The position numbers and the translations under genes are program-made. Below the pieces are notes generated by a model. It was not told the DNA's origin and did no database searches. It worked only from the letters and a program-made list of their open reading frames with translations. From Sequoia sempervirens (lineage: Eukaryota; Streptophyta; Pinopsida; Cupressales; Cupressaceae), in the NCBI GenBank assembly GCA_007258455.2, contig VDFB02373365.1, forward strand, positions 217,615,765 through 217,679,764: DNA of 64,000 nt, written 5' to 3'. Of this stretch, positions 44,218-54,705 are shown one piece after another. The stretch's first letter is position 1, and each line of letters begins with the position of its first letter.

Positions 44218-46295
44218 TTGATTTGCAACCCCTTCTCAGATTTTTTGAGAAAATAATTACAGAGTTCGTTTGAGATTCCTCGAGGGTATCATGCCTTGAG
44301 TTCATTTATGAGGCATTTTGGATTCACCATTGGATTCAGAGCGCTGGAAAAAGTTAGGATTGATTTTTGTTTTGCAGATTTTGGTCATTATTTGCCAGAT
44401 CTGTGAGGGTTTCAAGCTTAGAGTTTTTTTGCAAGCTTTGGGGGTAGCCAAATTTTCAGAGCATTTTGGGCACAAATGAAGTTCACCATTGTGTTCGCAG
44501 CAGCCAAAAACCCTAAAAACACCTGTCATTTCATTGATTTTGGTGAAGTTGGTCCGAAATGAAAAAAAAAATCTAGGGGGCCGTACAGCCTCCCCAGCAC
44601 GTAGTTTGAGGTTCAAATCTTGAAAAACAATCCAAAAAAGCATGTTTTCAGGATTCATGTTGGCGTCTGCAATTAAAAATCTCCCACCATCGGGCAGCCA
44701 CCAAGCAGCCACCAGGTGGCCACCCGCCAACTACTCAGGCCAGTGGCGCCACCCAAAGGCTGCCAGCTAGCCAGCCCCCGCGGGCTCCCTCTTCTCCGCC
44801 CTAGTCATATGGAGGATCGGGGGCCCTCTGCTCAGCCCCCACTAGCTTATCTCTGAAGCAAGCGGTTCCATTGGGAACCAAGGGCCCACACCCAACCCGA
44901 TAGCTACACAGAATATTCTGGCGATTTCAAATTCCTAGAGAATATTCTGGGGAAAGTAGAATATACTAATGGCCACGAATTTTTTCTAGAGGGGGGGCAC
45001 TTTTTTTCCCTGATGGCCTCCAGGCCGTCAATTTTTTTCTCATGAAGTGATGACGTCAGCAGTCGTACGGCACTAGAAGCCCCCTCCTAACCCCAGTTTG
45101 TCTTCAAGGAGCAATTGTTTTCTTTTGGGCATAACTTGGGCATACGGTATCAAAATTGGGCAAACGAGATATCGCTGAAAATCTGGTTCTGAGTACTTTC
45201 TAGTGGTGTAGTTTATTTTTTATTATTTTTATATTTAGCTGAATTTATTTCTTTTTGAAGTCAGATGTTCATTTATGGCTTCCGAGCTCATAACTTTTTT
45301 CCACGATCTCTGATTTTCGTCTTCTTTGCGGTGTTGGAAAGGTATTGAGGAGCTCTATTTTTCTATCCATGCAATTTTTTCTATATCTATCCTAGGTTGG
45401 TTGTTATTCCATATTTTTCCCAATGGGTGTTTTGGAGATTAGTTGGATGTTCTGGCAGTTGGAAAGGTGAAACTTGAATATTTGTACTTCATTTCAGTAC
45501 CACATCATCTTATTTTCTATTTATGCATATTTACCATTCTCTCCTTTTACAATCATTGGCTTATTGTAATAAATGAATTGAGATAAAGTTCCATCAGGGG
45601 GTTTTTTGCATAATAATTTGATTAGAGTGTGCATGCACTTTGATCTCCATCTTGTTTTGATGGCAACTTGCATGGGTTATCTAGTTTCTTACTTTCTTTT
45701 GGCCACATTTTTGTTCCAGCTTGACACATATCATATTCACATTGGTTCACACTTTAGATTGGGAGTTTATGTTTCTTGATCCGCATTGGTTCAGATCCTT
45801 CTCAATTTTAGGGCCATGTTTTTATGGTTAATGTTCTAGAATATTTATGGTACTTGTTCCCATGGAAGAGTTTTAGTCTCAGTTTTGCATTGGCATCGAG
45901 ATACATGGTTTCTAGATTTTGTCATCATCTCATCTACTGTTGCTTCACAAATTCCAAGGTTGTTCTAGTTTGTGAGTTTTCCAGTGTTTCATGGCATCGG
46001 GTTTACTGTCACATTATTATGATACCATTTTTGGTTTCAATTTCGATAGAAGTATCTTTCCTTTCTTGTCAGATTGTGGTTCCAATGTTACTCCACAGTG
46101 TTCTTCCAGTGCTTCTTTGTAGCAGTCATCTCATTGTAGGGGGGTTTTGTCCCACTGGGTTTTTCTTCTATACCTCATTATTACATTTGTACATGGGTAC
46201 CTGATCAGGCCTTGTTGTTGGGACCCATTCATGATTTCTTGCATTCATCTTAGTTTTAGGTGCATGCTTTTTTAGTCTCCCTAAGTTGCACTTAT
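44218..46295 (+). other. Non-coding interior of short LTR element
   Basis: No retroelement protein motif in any frame. The 142-codon minus-strand frame (44302-44730) and the 126-codon plus-strand frame (45824-46204) lack family features and I reject them. A GC-rich patch (about 44690-44830, with runs such as GCCACCCGCC and CAGCCCCCGCGGG) contrasts sharply with the AT-rich surroundings. Confidence 0.7.
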
Positions 46296-46302
46296 GGGGG
46301 GG
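46296..46302 (+). promoter_or_regulatory. Polypurine tract of short element
   Basis: GGGGGGG immediately before the 3' LTR (TGTTAG at 46303). Confidence 0.75.
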
Positions 46303-46582
46303 TGTTAGTGTAATTAATATTTAATTACACTTGCATAACTTTACTTAGGTAGTATTTAATTCCTAGGTTTATTATTCTCATCCTTATCTTATTGAGCTAT
46401 CTTGTTTCTCAAGATAAGATTAGGGTTATGCATCTTTGCTTTTATAAAGCAAATCATATCTTGTAATCAAGAATTCCTGAATAATAATATTTTGCACATC
46501 TTTTGCAAAGCTCTACTTTTTTTTGTTTTTCTCTTATGTGGAAGGCTTTTTTGGTTTTCATTTTAGATCTTGGTTTCTAACA
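46303..46582 (+). repeat. Short element 3' LTR
   Basis: 280 bp, same ends as the 5' LTR, followed by TCAGC. Confidence 0.92.
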
Positions 46583-48450
46583 TCAGCATTAAAAAAGCTA
46601 GTTAATACAAAACTCATCACTCCTCCAAAAGTAAGTGCTTTCAACCCTATCATAAACTTCCCTTGGAATAAGGGTAGATCTTATTCTGAGTATCATAGAG
46701 ACAATCGTCATAAAACATCAAATTATTTTTGACTCAAAAATATCATCCAAGACCTTCTTGATCAAAGAAGAATAACTATTGAGGACAATAATCAAGATTC
46801 AACCACTAGTGATAGCAGTGACAATCTCTCCAGCACAATTGCTGAAAAAAATGATCAAGATCTATCCATCAATGAGAACCTTGAAGAGGTTTCTACCTCA
46901 TCCAATGATCAAATCAACATACATCGAGTCACTTTTCAATCATGATCAAAATCCACCAACCATATCCAACAGTAACCCAATTCAAGAAATGTTAACATCA
47001 TTTAATCCTATGGTTGAAAACATTGACAATATCTCCACCACAATTTTTTTGAGGAAAATGATTCATCCACCAATAATCATGTTGAAAATGCCTCTACATC
47101 ATCCAATGAGTTAGAGGACATATCTCAAGAATTCATTCCAAAGCATGATCATCATCTTTCATCAAAGTCTAGCAATGGTCCTTTCCAAGGCATATTGATA
47201 TCTTTTGACCTCATGGTTGTAGATATTGAAGGAATCCTCAACTCAACACTTGATCCAAATCCACTCAAATATCAAGAGGATATTGAGCCACTTCCCATGC
47301 CTAGTGAAGACATCCAAGAACCCTTTATAGGCAATCCATCCTTTGAAATTGACCCATGTCAAGAACTTGATCCAAAGCACATCAAAATCAATTCCAAAAT
47401 TAATCAAGATCAAGAATCAGTATCTCCAAGATGCTACAATGATCTAATGGACACTCTCCAATTTTACAAGATTTTTCAAATGATCATCAAATCCATATAA
47501 CACATACTCCTCCATCTACCCATGAGATGCTTTCTTGGGATGGACACGTAGATGATCTTCATTCAAAACAAGATTCCTTTACTCTTGACATTAGTACACA
47601 AGAACAAGAGGCTATTGATTCATACAATCAAGCTAGGTTTTCAACATCAGGATTAGATATATCCCAAATTCAGATTGAGGACATCATGTATAAATATATC
47701 AAACATCATCCACTCAAGGAAACAAGTCAGACCAAACAGGATATTCTGGAGTCAGCAAAGCAGCAAATTGAAATAACATCATTTGCAGTGGTCATTTATC
47801 AAAGAACTCTTACTAAATAGAACATCTCGAAATGGGAAGAATCAAAGCATGAAGGTAGTACTTCCACAATACTAGGGGAAACTTTATCTCAAGCAAACAT
47901 CAACATAGGGAGAATGAAGAATATTTATGATGAAACAAATTCCAATACTACAACTAGCCATGTCATGAATCTTCATCCACCCATCACCCCATCCACAAAT
48001 TGGGACCAACATCAAAAGAAAGATTTAAATCAAAGCACAAAGAACATTATCAAATAAAAAGAAGCTAGGAAGCATAATGGACAAATCAAATACAAGTTGA
48101 TATAAAATAATACAAAGAAAGATTATCCCTGTCAAACTCCATTAGTCAAGGAAACTATGGGGAAAAATAAAAAATGGAAAAGTATCCATCAAAGATGTCT
48201 ACAAAGGAAAAAGAAAGCTTCTCAAGCAATGTACAAAGTATATCAAGCAGTTGGTCCTAATTCCATGCACACTTCCATATCCACCCATCATTTTTCATCT
48301 TCCCAATTTTGGAGATTCAAAAGTTCCAAACTATCAACCAATCTATCTCCTATTATTAAACACACAACACCATCCACTCCTCCATGCATGATATCCAATT
48401 CTCAAATTAACCATGTATTGGTAGCCACCCTTCATCATAAGGATTCATAA
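46583..48450 (+). pseudogene. Gypsy-like gag, 3' part, and downstream Asp/Ser/Glu-rich coding remnant
   Basis: Resumes gag: 'SALKKLVNTKLITPPKV' and 'YSEYHRDNRHKTSNYF-LKNIIQDLLDQ'. The latter is the zinc-finger-like 'YCxxHRxxGHxTxxCxxLKxxIxxLI' motif of plant gypsy gag, with both Cys replaced (Ser, Tyr), Gly changed to Arg and one stop. Downstream, frames 46779-47114, 47195-47500, 47527-47820 and 48157-48450 read as Asp/Ser/Asn/Gln-rich sequence ('DISTQEQEAIDSYNQARFST', 'KQQIEITSFAVVIYQRTLTK'). No protease or RT motif is seen. Confidence 0.6.
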
Positions 48451-51110
48451 GGCATTCTATTGCAATGTGCACACAAAGACAAAGTTAACTCTAGTATCAA
48501 CAAAGTAGATCAAGAATCTCAAAAGTTGCATTCAAGTGCATGTATCTTAGCAAAGCAACTTCTTTAATTAGGATATCGATAGCACATTATGACAGAAGCA
48601 TATACATCAACACCACCAAGTGGTTTAGCATGAACTTAAAATATTTCATAAAAAAACCACAAAAAAATCATGAAAATAGTAAAAATAAAAATTGTCCTTT
48701 AGTGAAAACCATTATGGTGGCACTTTAGACAGGTGCCATGATGAAAACCTGGCAACTATGCATCATGTGTAGAATCAAACATATGTGTGTGCTAATTCAA
48801 GTGGAAGCATCTTATCCCATCCATAATAAACTCCAGCATTTCATCCATCTCATCCATAATAAATCCATTCATCCATGAGCCATTTATCCAATCCATTTTC
48901 ATCCATCTTCCAAATTATCTTGATCTCGACAAAAGTTTGGTGCACACTTTACACTTGCTTATGGTAAAAATCTTGACATGGGTCATTTTCATTGATCCTA
49001 TCCTCTACAAAATTATCTGAGCCATGAGGCATTATCCAAATAATCATTCTTTATTCAAACACATTATCTTCTCACAAGATAATCCATATCCATCCATCCA
49101 TACATCTATCCAAGAATCCACCCATGGCATTCCATACATTGCTAGACACTTGGGGAAGATATTTAAATCTTGCTTTGGGAATACGTCTAAGTGATATATA
49201 TCATCAAACTTATGTGGTGATCTAAACATGACAAATGTGAAATCAAATTGGTCAAAACACTTGTAAGAAAAAAATCCAAATCACTAGCCCATGGCACATT
49301 TTGACAAGAAGATGTTCATTATCAAGATTTATCTTTCCTTGAACATCAATCCAAACAATCAATAACAATTGCATCTAATTTTTACTTCAACATCACATCA
49401 AATCATTCAAACAATTTTTTTTCCAAACTGAGCTTCAAAAACTTGATCAATCAATTCCAATCAATCCATCATCATCTTGGGATATCCATCCCAATCCTTG
49501 TGTTGCTTAACACTATCCTTGCATTGTTGTGTATCCTCAACAATGTTATCATCATCAATCCATCAATCAGATCAATAAACCTTAGCTTGGTTTTCAACAA
49601 AATCCAAAAATAGATCACTAATATCATCACACATATCCATATCCAAATCATCAAAATTGTGCAAAAATCCAAAAACATCCAAATCATATCAAAATTCAAA
49701 AACACTCATAAAAATAGAAAACATCAAAAACATGGTATGTGAACTACATCATCTCTAAGCTTAAACGTAGGCAAGGCCATCATTGATGAGCCGCTGAGAC
49801 ACAAAAACACAAAAACATTTAAGTAACCTGAAAATCTAAAAAAATAGCCTCATAACATTTCAAAAACATCCAAATATTTGAAAAAATCTCACCCACAATA
49901 ATCTCATCCATAATAAACAAATCATCACACTCACCCTCTGGTAACACAAACAGAAAACAAGTACATCAATTGACAAAAGTGGAACCTTTAAACACAAAAA
50001 ATCAAACTCTTGATCATTCTCAAACATGTCAATCAAACCTTATATCAATGACCTTTTCAAACAACCTATCAACTTGCCACCATCCACTAACATGTCCTAG
50101 GATGCATCCTTCCTACAATGGGAATTATCTTTGGCAATCACTTTGGATACTTATCCTAAGAAAAACACATCCATTTGGCTAGAGGTATGAAGAATATTGG
50201 CTTGTTTGTGTACTTGATCTTTTCTTTTGATTTATCTTATTGTGCTCATTCTAATGACCTCTCGACGATATCTAATAAAAATGATTTAGAGAGAAAGGAA
50301 TGGGGCATTCACCATTATCTTTTGTTTGTTGTGCTTGTTGGATGTTCTTGTAATATAACTTGGTGATACTTGCTTTGGTAGGTGTGTATGGAGGGAGTTT
50401 TGGACAACTTGTTGACTATTTCATTGATAGGCTATGCCTTTCCATTTTTTGATCTCAGATGTTTGAAACTTCTGAAATACATCCTAGTGAGGTTTTCATA
50501 TGTCAGGTGTGAACAAGAATACTCCTATTTGTTTGTCGAGTCAAATTCCACCTCACTAGATACAACACCATCCTGGTTGTCTATACCTTGATGCATCATA
50601 TCTATGTGTATTATCAAACATAAGGAAAGTTATGTCATTCATGTCCCAATCCCTAGATAAGAAAACCATCATCACTCATCATCATATCTAATAAAGTCTC
50701 AACGACTCATGGACTTGTTGGACTTTTGCATCATCTCAAACTCAAGGGTTGATCCCTCTTATTCTTTTTATTCTTCTATCTTTACTAGTATTTCTATCCA
50801 AGTATCAAATTTGTGTGATATATCAAAATATACATGAGGTTACCCATGGTTGATGACTATCTATACATCATCAATTTTTTCTACATCAAACATTTGAGAT
50901 TTCTAGTCCTCTCTAAGCTGAAATGATCCTAAATCTTTATCACGAGCTCGACCCAAAAATTGTAATTTTCACCCGATCTCTCGAGGGGGAAATGTACCAG
51001 TGTAATTCTTTCTGATGGGGCAACAGTGGGGCATCCAAAAAAATTTAAAAAAATGAACTTTGATCTTGGCAACATTAGTCTTTGAAAAAACGCAACTAAT
51101 ATGCTACTTC
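48451..51110 (+). other. 3' non-coding part of gypsy-like element
   Basis: Long AT-rich interior with CATCCAT/ATCC-rich low-complexity patches (48815-48905, 49076-49130). No RT, RNase H or integrase motif on either strand, although pol would be expected here in an autonomous element. Short frames on both strands look accidental. Confidence 0.55.
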
Positions 51111-51124
51111 AAAGAGGGGAAAAA
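51111..51124 (+). promoter_or_regulatory. Polypurine tract of gypsy-like element
   Basis: AAAGAGGGGAAAAA immediately before the 3' LTR. Confidence 0.85.
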
Positions 51125-52150
51125 TGTATACATGCAAATAATCCTAATCAACATTATGCATCTAAATATAATAAATTAACAATCAATTCTTCTATTAATC
51201 AAATAAATTAATTTATTGGATTAATTCACTAATGTTAGTAAAAATTAATTAAATAAATCAAATTATTTAATTCAATCCCCTAAAGTCCTCTCATCTGATT
51301 TAAATAAATCAAATTGTTTAAATCAAATGTCATAAACTCCTAATCCCTTCAAGTTGATTAATTTTGGATTAATTAATTCGTAATCATCATTACCCATCCT
51401 GTAGCTTTTGACTCAACCTTGGTCAAACTCAACCCCTAATTAACCAATCAACTTGCATAGAAAATAATTCTTTTAATTAACTAATTACCCTATTTTCCCT
51501 CACAAAAGCATATGCTTTGGGAATATTCCTCCACTAACTCCACTTATTTGAATTTCTTACCCAAACATTAACTCCTCTTACACTCTCAACCATATGCATT
51601 AATCTCTCTTACATCCTCACCCACATCCTCTTAGACTCTCAACCATATGCATTTATTCCTCTTACATCCTCTTTACTCACACATTTCCCAAAATGTGCTC
51701 CAACTTCACCCATTAGCCTTGTGAAAAGTGTCACATTCTCATTGGCTCTACTTTAGTCTCGTATTCCTCCAATCTCTTCATTATTCAACCCTCAACCCTA
51801 TTTATAGAGGCCTTCTCTTTAGAAGAGGGATCCACAATCATATGCAATTTCACTATACACACATTCATCTTCATCACTTGCATCTTCATCATTTTGGAAG
51901 CTCATCACAAGGGATTGAGAAAGGGCTATCTTTCCATATCAAAGGAGCACCAATACCCCTATGGGATGATGGTTTGGTTGATTTATATTAGATTTACATA
52001 TTTATTTGGTTATGTTGCATGCCTTATTTCATGTTTTATTTTCTATGTTTGATCAACAGTTTCATAGGGAGTGGTTTATTTGGGTTTGTTAACAATGGCT
52101 AATTTTGTATGTTTTATCTATTGTTAGTGATTACAAATTCTCCTCTCATA
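51125..52150 (+). repeat. Gypsy-like 3' LTR
   Basis: Starts TGTATACATGCAAATAATCC and ends CTCCTCTCATA. The terminal CA of the 5' copy reads TA here (one C-to-T change). TATTTATAGAGG at 51799-51810. Followed by GTATA. Confidence 0.92.
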
Positions 52151-52155
52151 GTATA

Positions 52156-52326
52156 TCTTAGGAATCTCTTAGGATTATGAGAATTTATATGATTAATTGA
52201 TGGTTTTCATTGTATTAGTGAATCAGTGATTTTAAATGGGTAGCTAACAAGGCTTTAGGCTGGGACCCATCTTTTCTAGATTATGGGGATATTTAAAATA
52301 ATCAGTATAATTAATTTATGGAGGGA
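52156..52326 (+). other. Copia 3' tail and polypurine tract
   Basis: The remaining copia interior between the gypsy-like element and the copia 3' LTR. ATGGAGGGA at 52318-52326 is the purine tract. No coding content beyond a few codons. Confidence 0.7.
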
Positions 52327-52598
52327 TGTTAGAGTATGTAAATTAATTATGTTCCTTGGTAGAGGCCTACCGACCAAGCCACCTCACACCACCCATAATC
52401 ATCAAGCACTGTCTTCATCCACCACATGCCATTCATATTCACATGTCCACCATAATGTTATAGCTAACACTCTACTACATTTTATATCAAATTTATTATG
52501 TATTTACCTATAAAATGAATGCTTAAACCTGTGATTTCAACACTCTAATTCTCTCCTATATTTTCTAGTTTATTTGCATGTTATGTGCTCTTCCTTCA
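52327..52598 (+). repeat. Copia 3' LTR
   Basis: 272 bp, TGTTAGAGTATGTAAATTAA to TCTTCCTTCA. TATAAAAT at 52509-52516. Followed by ATGTA (52599-52603). Confidence 0.9.
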
Positions 52599-52603
52599 AT
52601 GTA

Positions 52604-53358
52604 TACAAGAGCTTGCATATACATAGAACTAAAATACTTAATAAATTATATAAAAAAATATCCAAAAAACTTATTCTAACATTTTATTTTTTAACACCCA
52701 TGTAGTAGGATAATTATGACATTGACATAAATAAAGACAAGCCACATCAACCTCTCAAAACTAATCTCCTCTAAATTCAAGAGCAGTATGGCTTAAAGTA
52801 TAGCTTGACACCAAGATCTTATCAATTAAGATCCCTCAAACCACATGATCATAAACTTCCACCTTTACATTGACAAGATAATATTCTCAACAAGTTGGCT
52901 TCCACTCTAACTTACTCACTAGTGCCAAGATAGGCTTTGAAAATCTTTCAAGAGTTGTCACACTTGTGGTTTATTTTGGAATACATTGAGAATTCAACAT
53001 ATATGTAAGCCTCCAAAAGTAAAAATGATTGGGAAACCACAATATATCTCTCAAAAGATAAAGATCAAGGACATACAGACCACTCTTTCAAGAAATTTGT
53101 GCATGGGGGGGCCATGCACCTCTTCACCTTGTTTTATTTTTTTATCTTTTGCAAACTTAAAACCTCTCTGAAACCTTGGAAGAATTCTTATTTTGATTTA
53201 AACATTCAAGAAAAATTGTTTGGAGGATATAACAGTAAATGAAAGGTAAGATTTTAACTATTGGAAAGCTTAGGGAAGATGTAAAAATATAATCTAACTA
53301 ATCAGTTAAAAATACACATAAAAGAGAAAATATGTTTTTTTTTTTTTAATATACAAAC
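52604..53358. other. Non-coding stretch, no gene seen
   Basis: AT-rich with a T run at 53335-53348. No recognised feature. Confidence 0.45.
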
Positions 53359-53700
53359 AATGTTAGAAATAATTTGCACTTGGACCAAGGATGGGTTGGC
53401 CTAAGAGGGGTTAGTAGCTCAATTGGTAGAGTACTTCAACAACAATGGAAGGACCTAGGTTATAGTCCTAGTTGGCCCATATGAGTTGTAGCTAAACAAG
53501 TGGCATCAGAGATAGGCTACGAGCCCCAAGAACCAACATTGTGGCTTAAGGGAGTGTTGAAAATAAGCCACACCTGGACTAACAATGGGTTGGCCAAAGA
53601 GGGGCTAGTTGCTCAATTGGTAGAGCACTCCAATAGCAATGGAAGGTCCTAGATTTGAGTCATATCTAGACCATATGAGTTGTAGCTCAACAAGTAACTA
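53359..53700 (+). mobile_element. Tandem pair of tRNA-derived SINE-like units
   Basis: Two related units of roughly 190 and 150 bp. Each contains a tRNA-like head: A box TAGCTCAATTGG (53415) or TTGCTCAATTGG (53609) and B box GGTTATAGTCC (53458) or GATTTGAGTCA (53652), 43 bp apart in both, the spacing of a tRNA promoter. Both share a downstream tail 'CCATATGAGTTGTAGCT(C/A)AACAAG'. Unit starts read TGTTAGAAATAA and TGTTGAAAATAAG. B boxes are mutated, so polymerase III activity is doubtful. Confidence 0.65.
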
Positions 53701-54404
53701 GAAACCAATATTTTTTTGTAGAAAACCCAATTTTATCTTTTTTTAAATCAAATATGCAACTTTTAAGCTTGAAAAGTTGAAAATCCTATGAAATTCGATT
53801 GTTTTATAGCTTTTGTCACAGAAAATATTCTCTACAAAATTATTTCCTCACACAAAATAGAAAGGAAAAATTATATTGTATTTCTTAAATCATGTATGTT
53901 AGATGAGATGTTGATAAGTCTTATTAGAACACAATTTTAATTAGTTGGGTTTTGGAATCTTGTCGCATTGGATTGGACTCATTAATCTTAGTAAGTGATT
54001 TCTGAGTCTACAACCATAAAGGTGACAACTAGTAAACTATTTAAAACCTACAACCTAGATCATTGTCTCTTCAACAATCAAGCAACTCATTACACAAGAG
54101 ACACTATAATTCATATCAAGAATTTTGAAAAAAAAATGCAATATCCATATCTCTCACAGGTCACAAGATCCATAGTCTTAATCTTGTAGAAATAGTTAAC
54201 CATTTCTGAAATGTACAAGATGACAAACCAACATGTCTAGCTACATGTGGGGAACATTCAAAATTATAGTCATTAACAGTTGAAGGAATTAGATTTACAT
54301 CCTATATGTTATGTTGAAATAATAGCATCCTATATGTTACGTTGAAATAATCTACATTGTATTACAAAAGTTTACAAATATTAATGAAGGTTGCTTAATG
54401 TAAA
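53701..54404. other. Non-coding stretch, no gene seen
   Basis: AT-rich. A 64-codon frame at 53995-54189 shows no family features. A short duplicated block 'AGCATCCTATATGTTa(t/c)GTTGAAATAAT' occurs twice at about 54290-54350. Confidence 0.4.
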
Positions 54405-54705
54405 ATGGTAGTTTGTAAAATGGCCCCATATTAACACCAAAAATATGATTATCATATTAACTACTATAGTTGACAAAGTTTGATAGAGTCAAATTTCGTA
54501 TTTCCATATGTTATATTATTCCATATTTGATTTGTTTTCACTTCATCTTGTGTATGTACCTAGGATTAGAGAAGTTTATGAGGGTATAAAATTTATTAGC
54601 AATGGTTCTTGTGAAATAAAAAGAGGCTTTCATGCATAGAATTATGAAATATATATCAATTAGAAAATAAAACAAATAGAATACTCACATGCTTTAAACT
54701 TTTTA
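54405..54705 (+). repeat. Dispersed repeat, copy 2 (partner at 6213-6520)
   Basis: About 300 bp matching 6213-6520 on the same strand, as described there. It lies 48 kb away on the other side of the nested element cluster. Confidence 0.65.

Larger units (their letters stand above)
43925..46582 (+). mobile_element. Short non-autonomous LTR element, 2.66 kb
   Basis: Two 280-bp LTRs (13 differences by eye, about 95% identical) flank a 2.1-kb interior with an initiator-Met-type primer-binding site and a G-rich purine tract. It is bounded by TCAGT (43920-43924) and TCAGC (46583-46587); the right copy keeps the original gag text. The interior has no gag or pol motif, so it must have been moved by proteins of another element. 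The primer-binding site favours a copia helper, as inference. Its solo LTR is at 21464-21746. Confidence 0.92.
36751..52150 (+). mobile_element. Ty3/gypsy-like LTR element lacking pol, 15.4 kb
   Basis: Direct repeats of 1,014 and 1,026 bp (36751-37764 and 51125-52150) flank a 13.4-kb interior and are bounded by GTATA. A primer-binding site and a purine tract sit at the right places. The only recognisable coding sequence is a decayed gag piece with the Ty3/gypsy 'YTPLG' and zinc-finger-like signature, split by a nested element. I find no protease, RT, RNase H or integrase. Without the two nested insertions (39225-40736 and 43925-46582) it is about 11.2 kb. It inserted at the 3' end of the copia polyprotein. 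Confidence 0.85.
25168..52598 (+). mobile_element. Ty1/copia LTR retrotransposon, decayed and split by nested insertions
   Basis: The element runs TG...CA with 278- and 272-bp LTRs, an initiator-Met-type primer-binding site, gag, protease, integrase, RT and RNase H in copia order, a purine tract and a 5-bp duplication ATGTA. Removing the LINE (27869-34904) and the gypsy-like element (36751-52150) leaves about 5.0 kb, normal for copia. The frame carries many stops and frameshifts, so it is dead. Junction coding confirms the nesting: 'KLDDKSEKIV' stops at the LINE and resumes as 'IVFISHSEQSKAYRLYN' after it. Confidence 0.93.

Noticed and set aside
44302..44730. 142-codon minus-strand frame
   Set aside because: It lies inside the interior of the short LTR element, crosses the GC-rich patch, and has no recognisable domain. 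The opposite strand is the element's sense strand.
45824..46204. 126-codon plus-strand hydrophobic frame
   Set aside because: Non-coding interior of the short LTR element just before its purine tract. Hydrophobicity follows from T-rich sequence.
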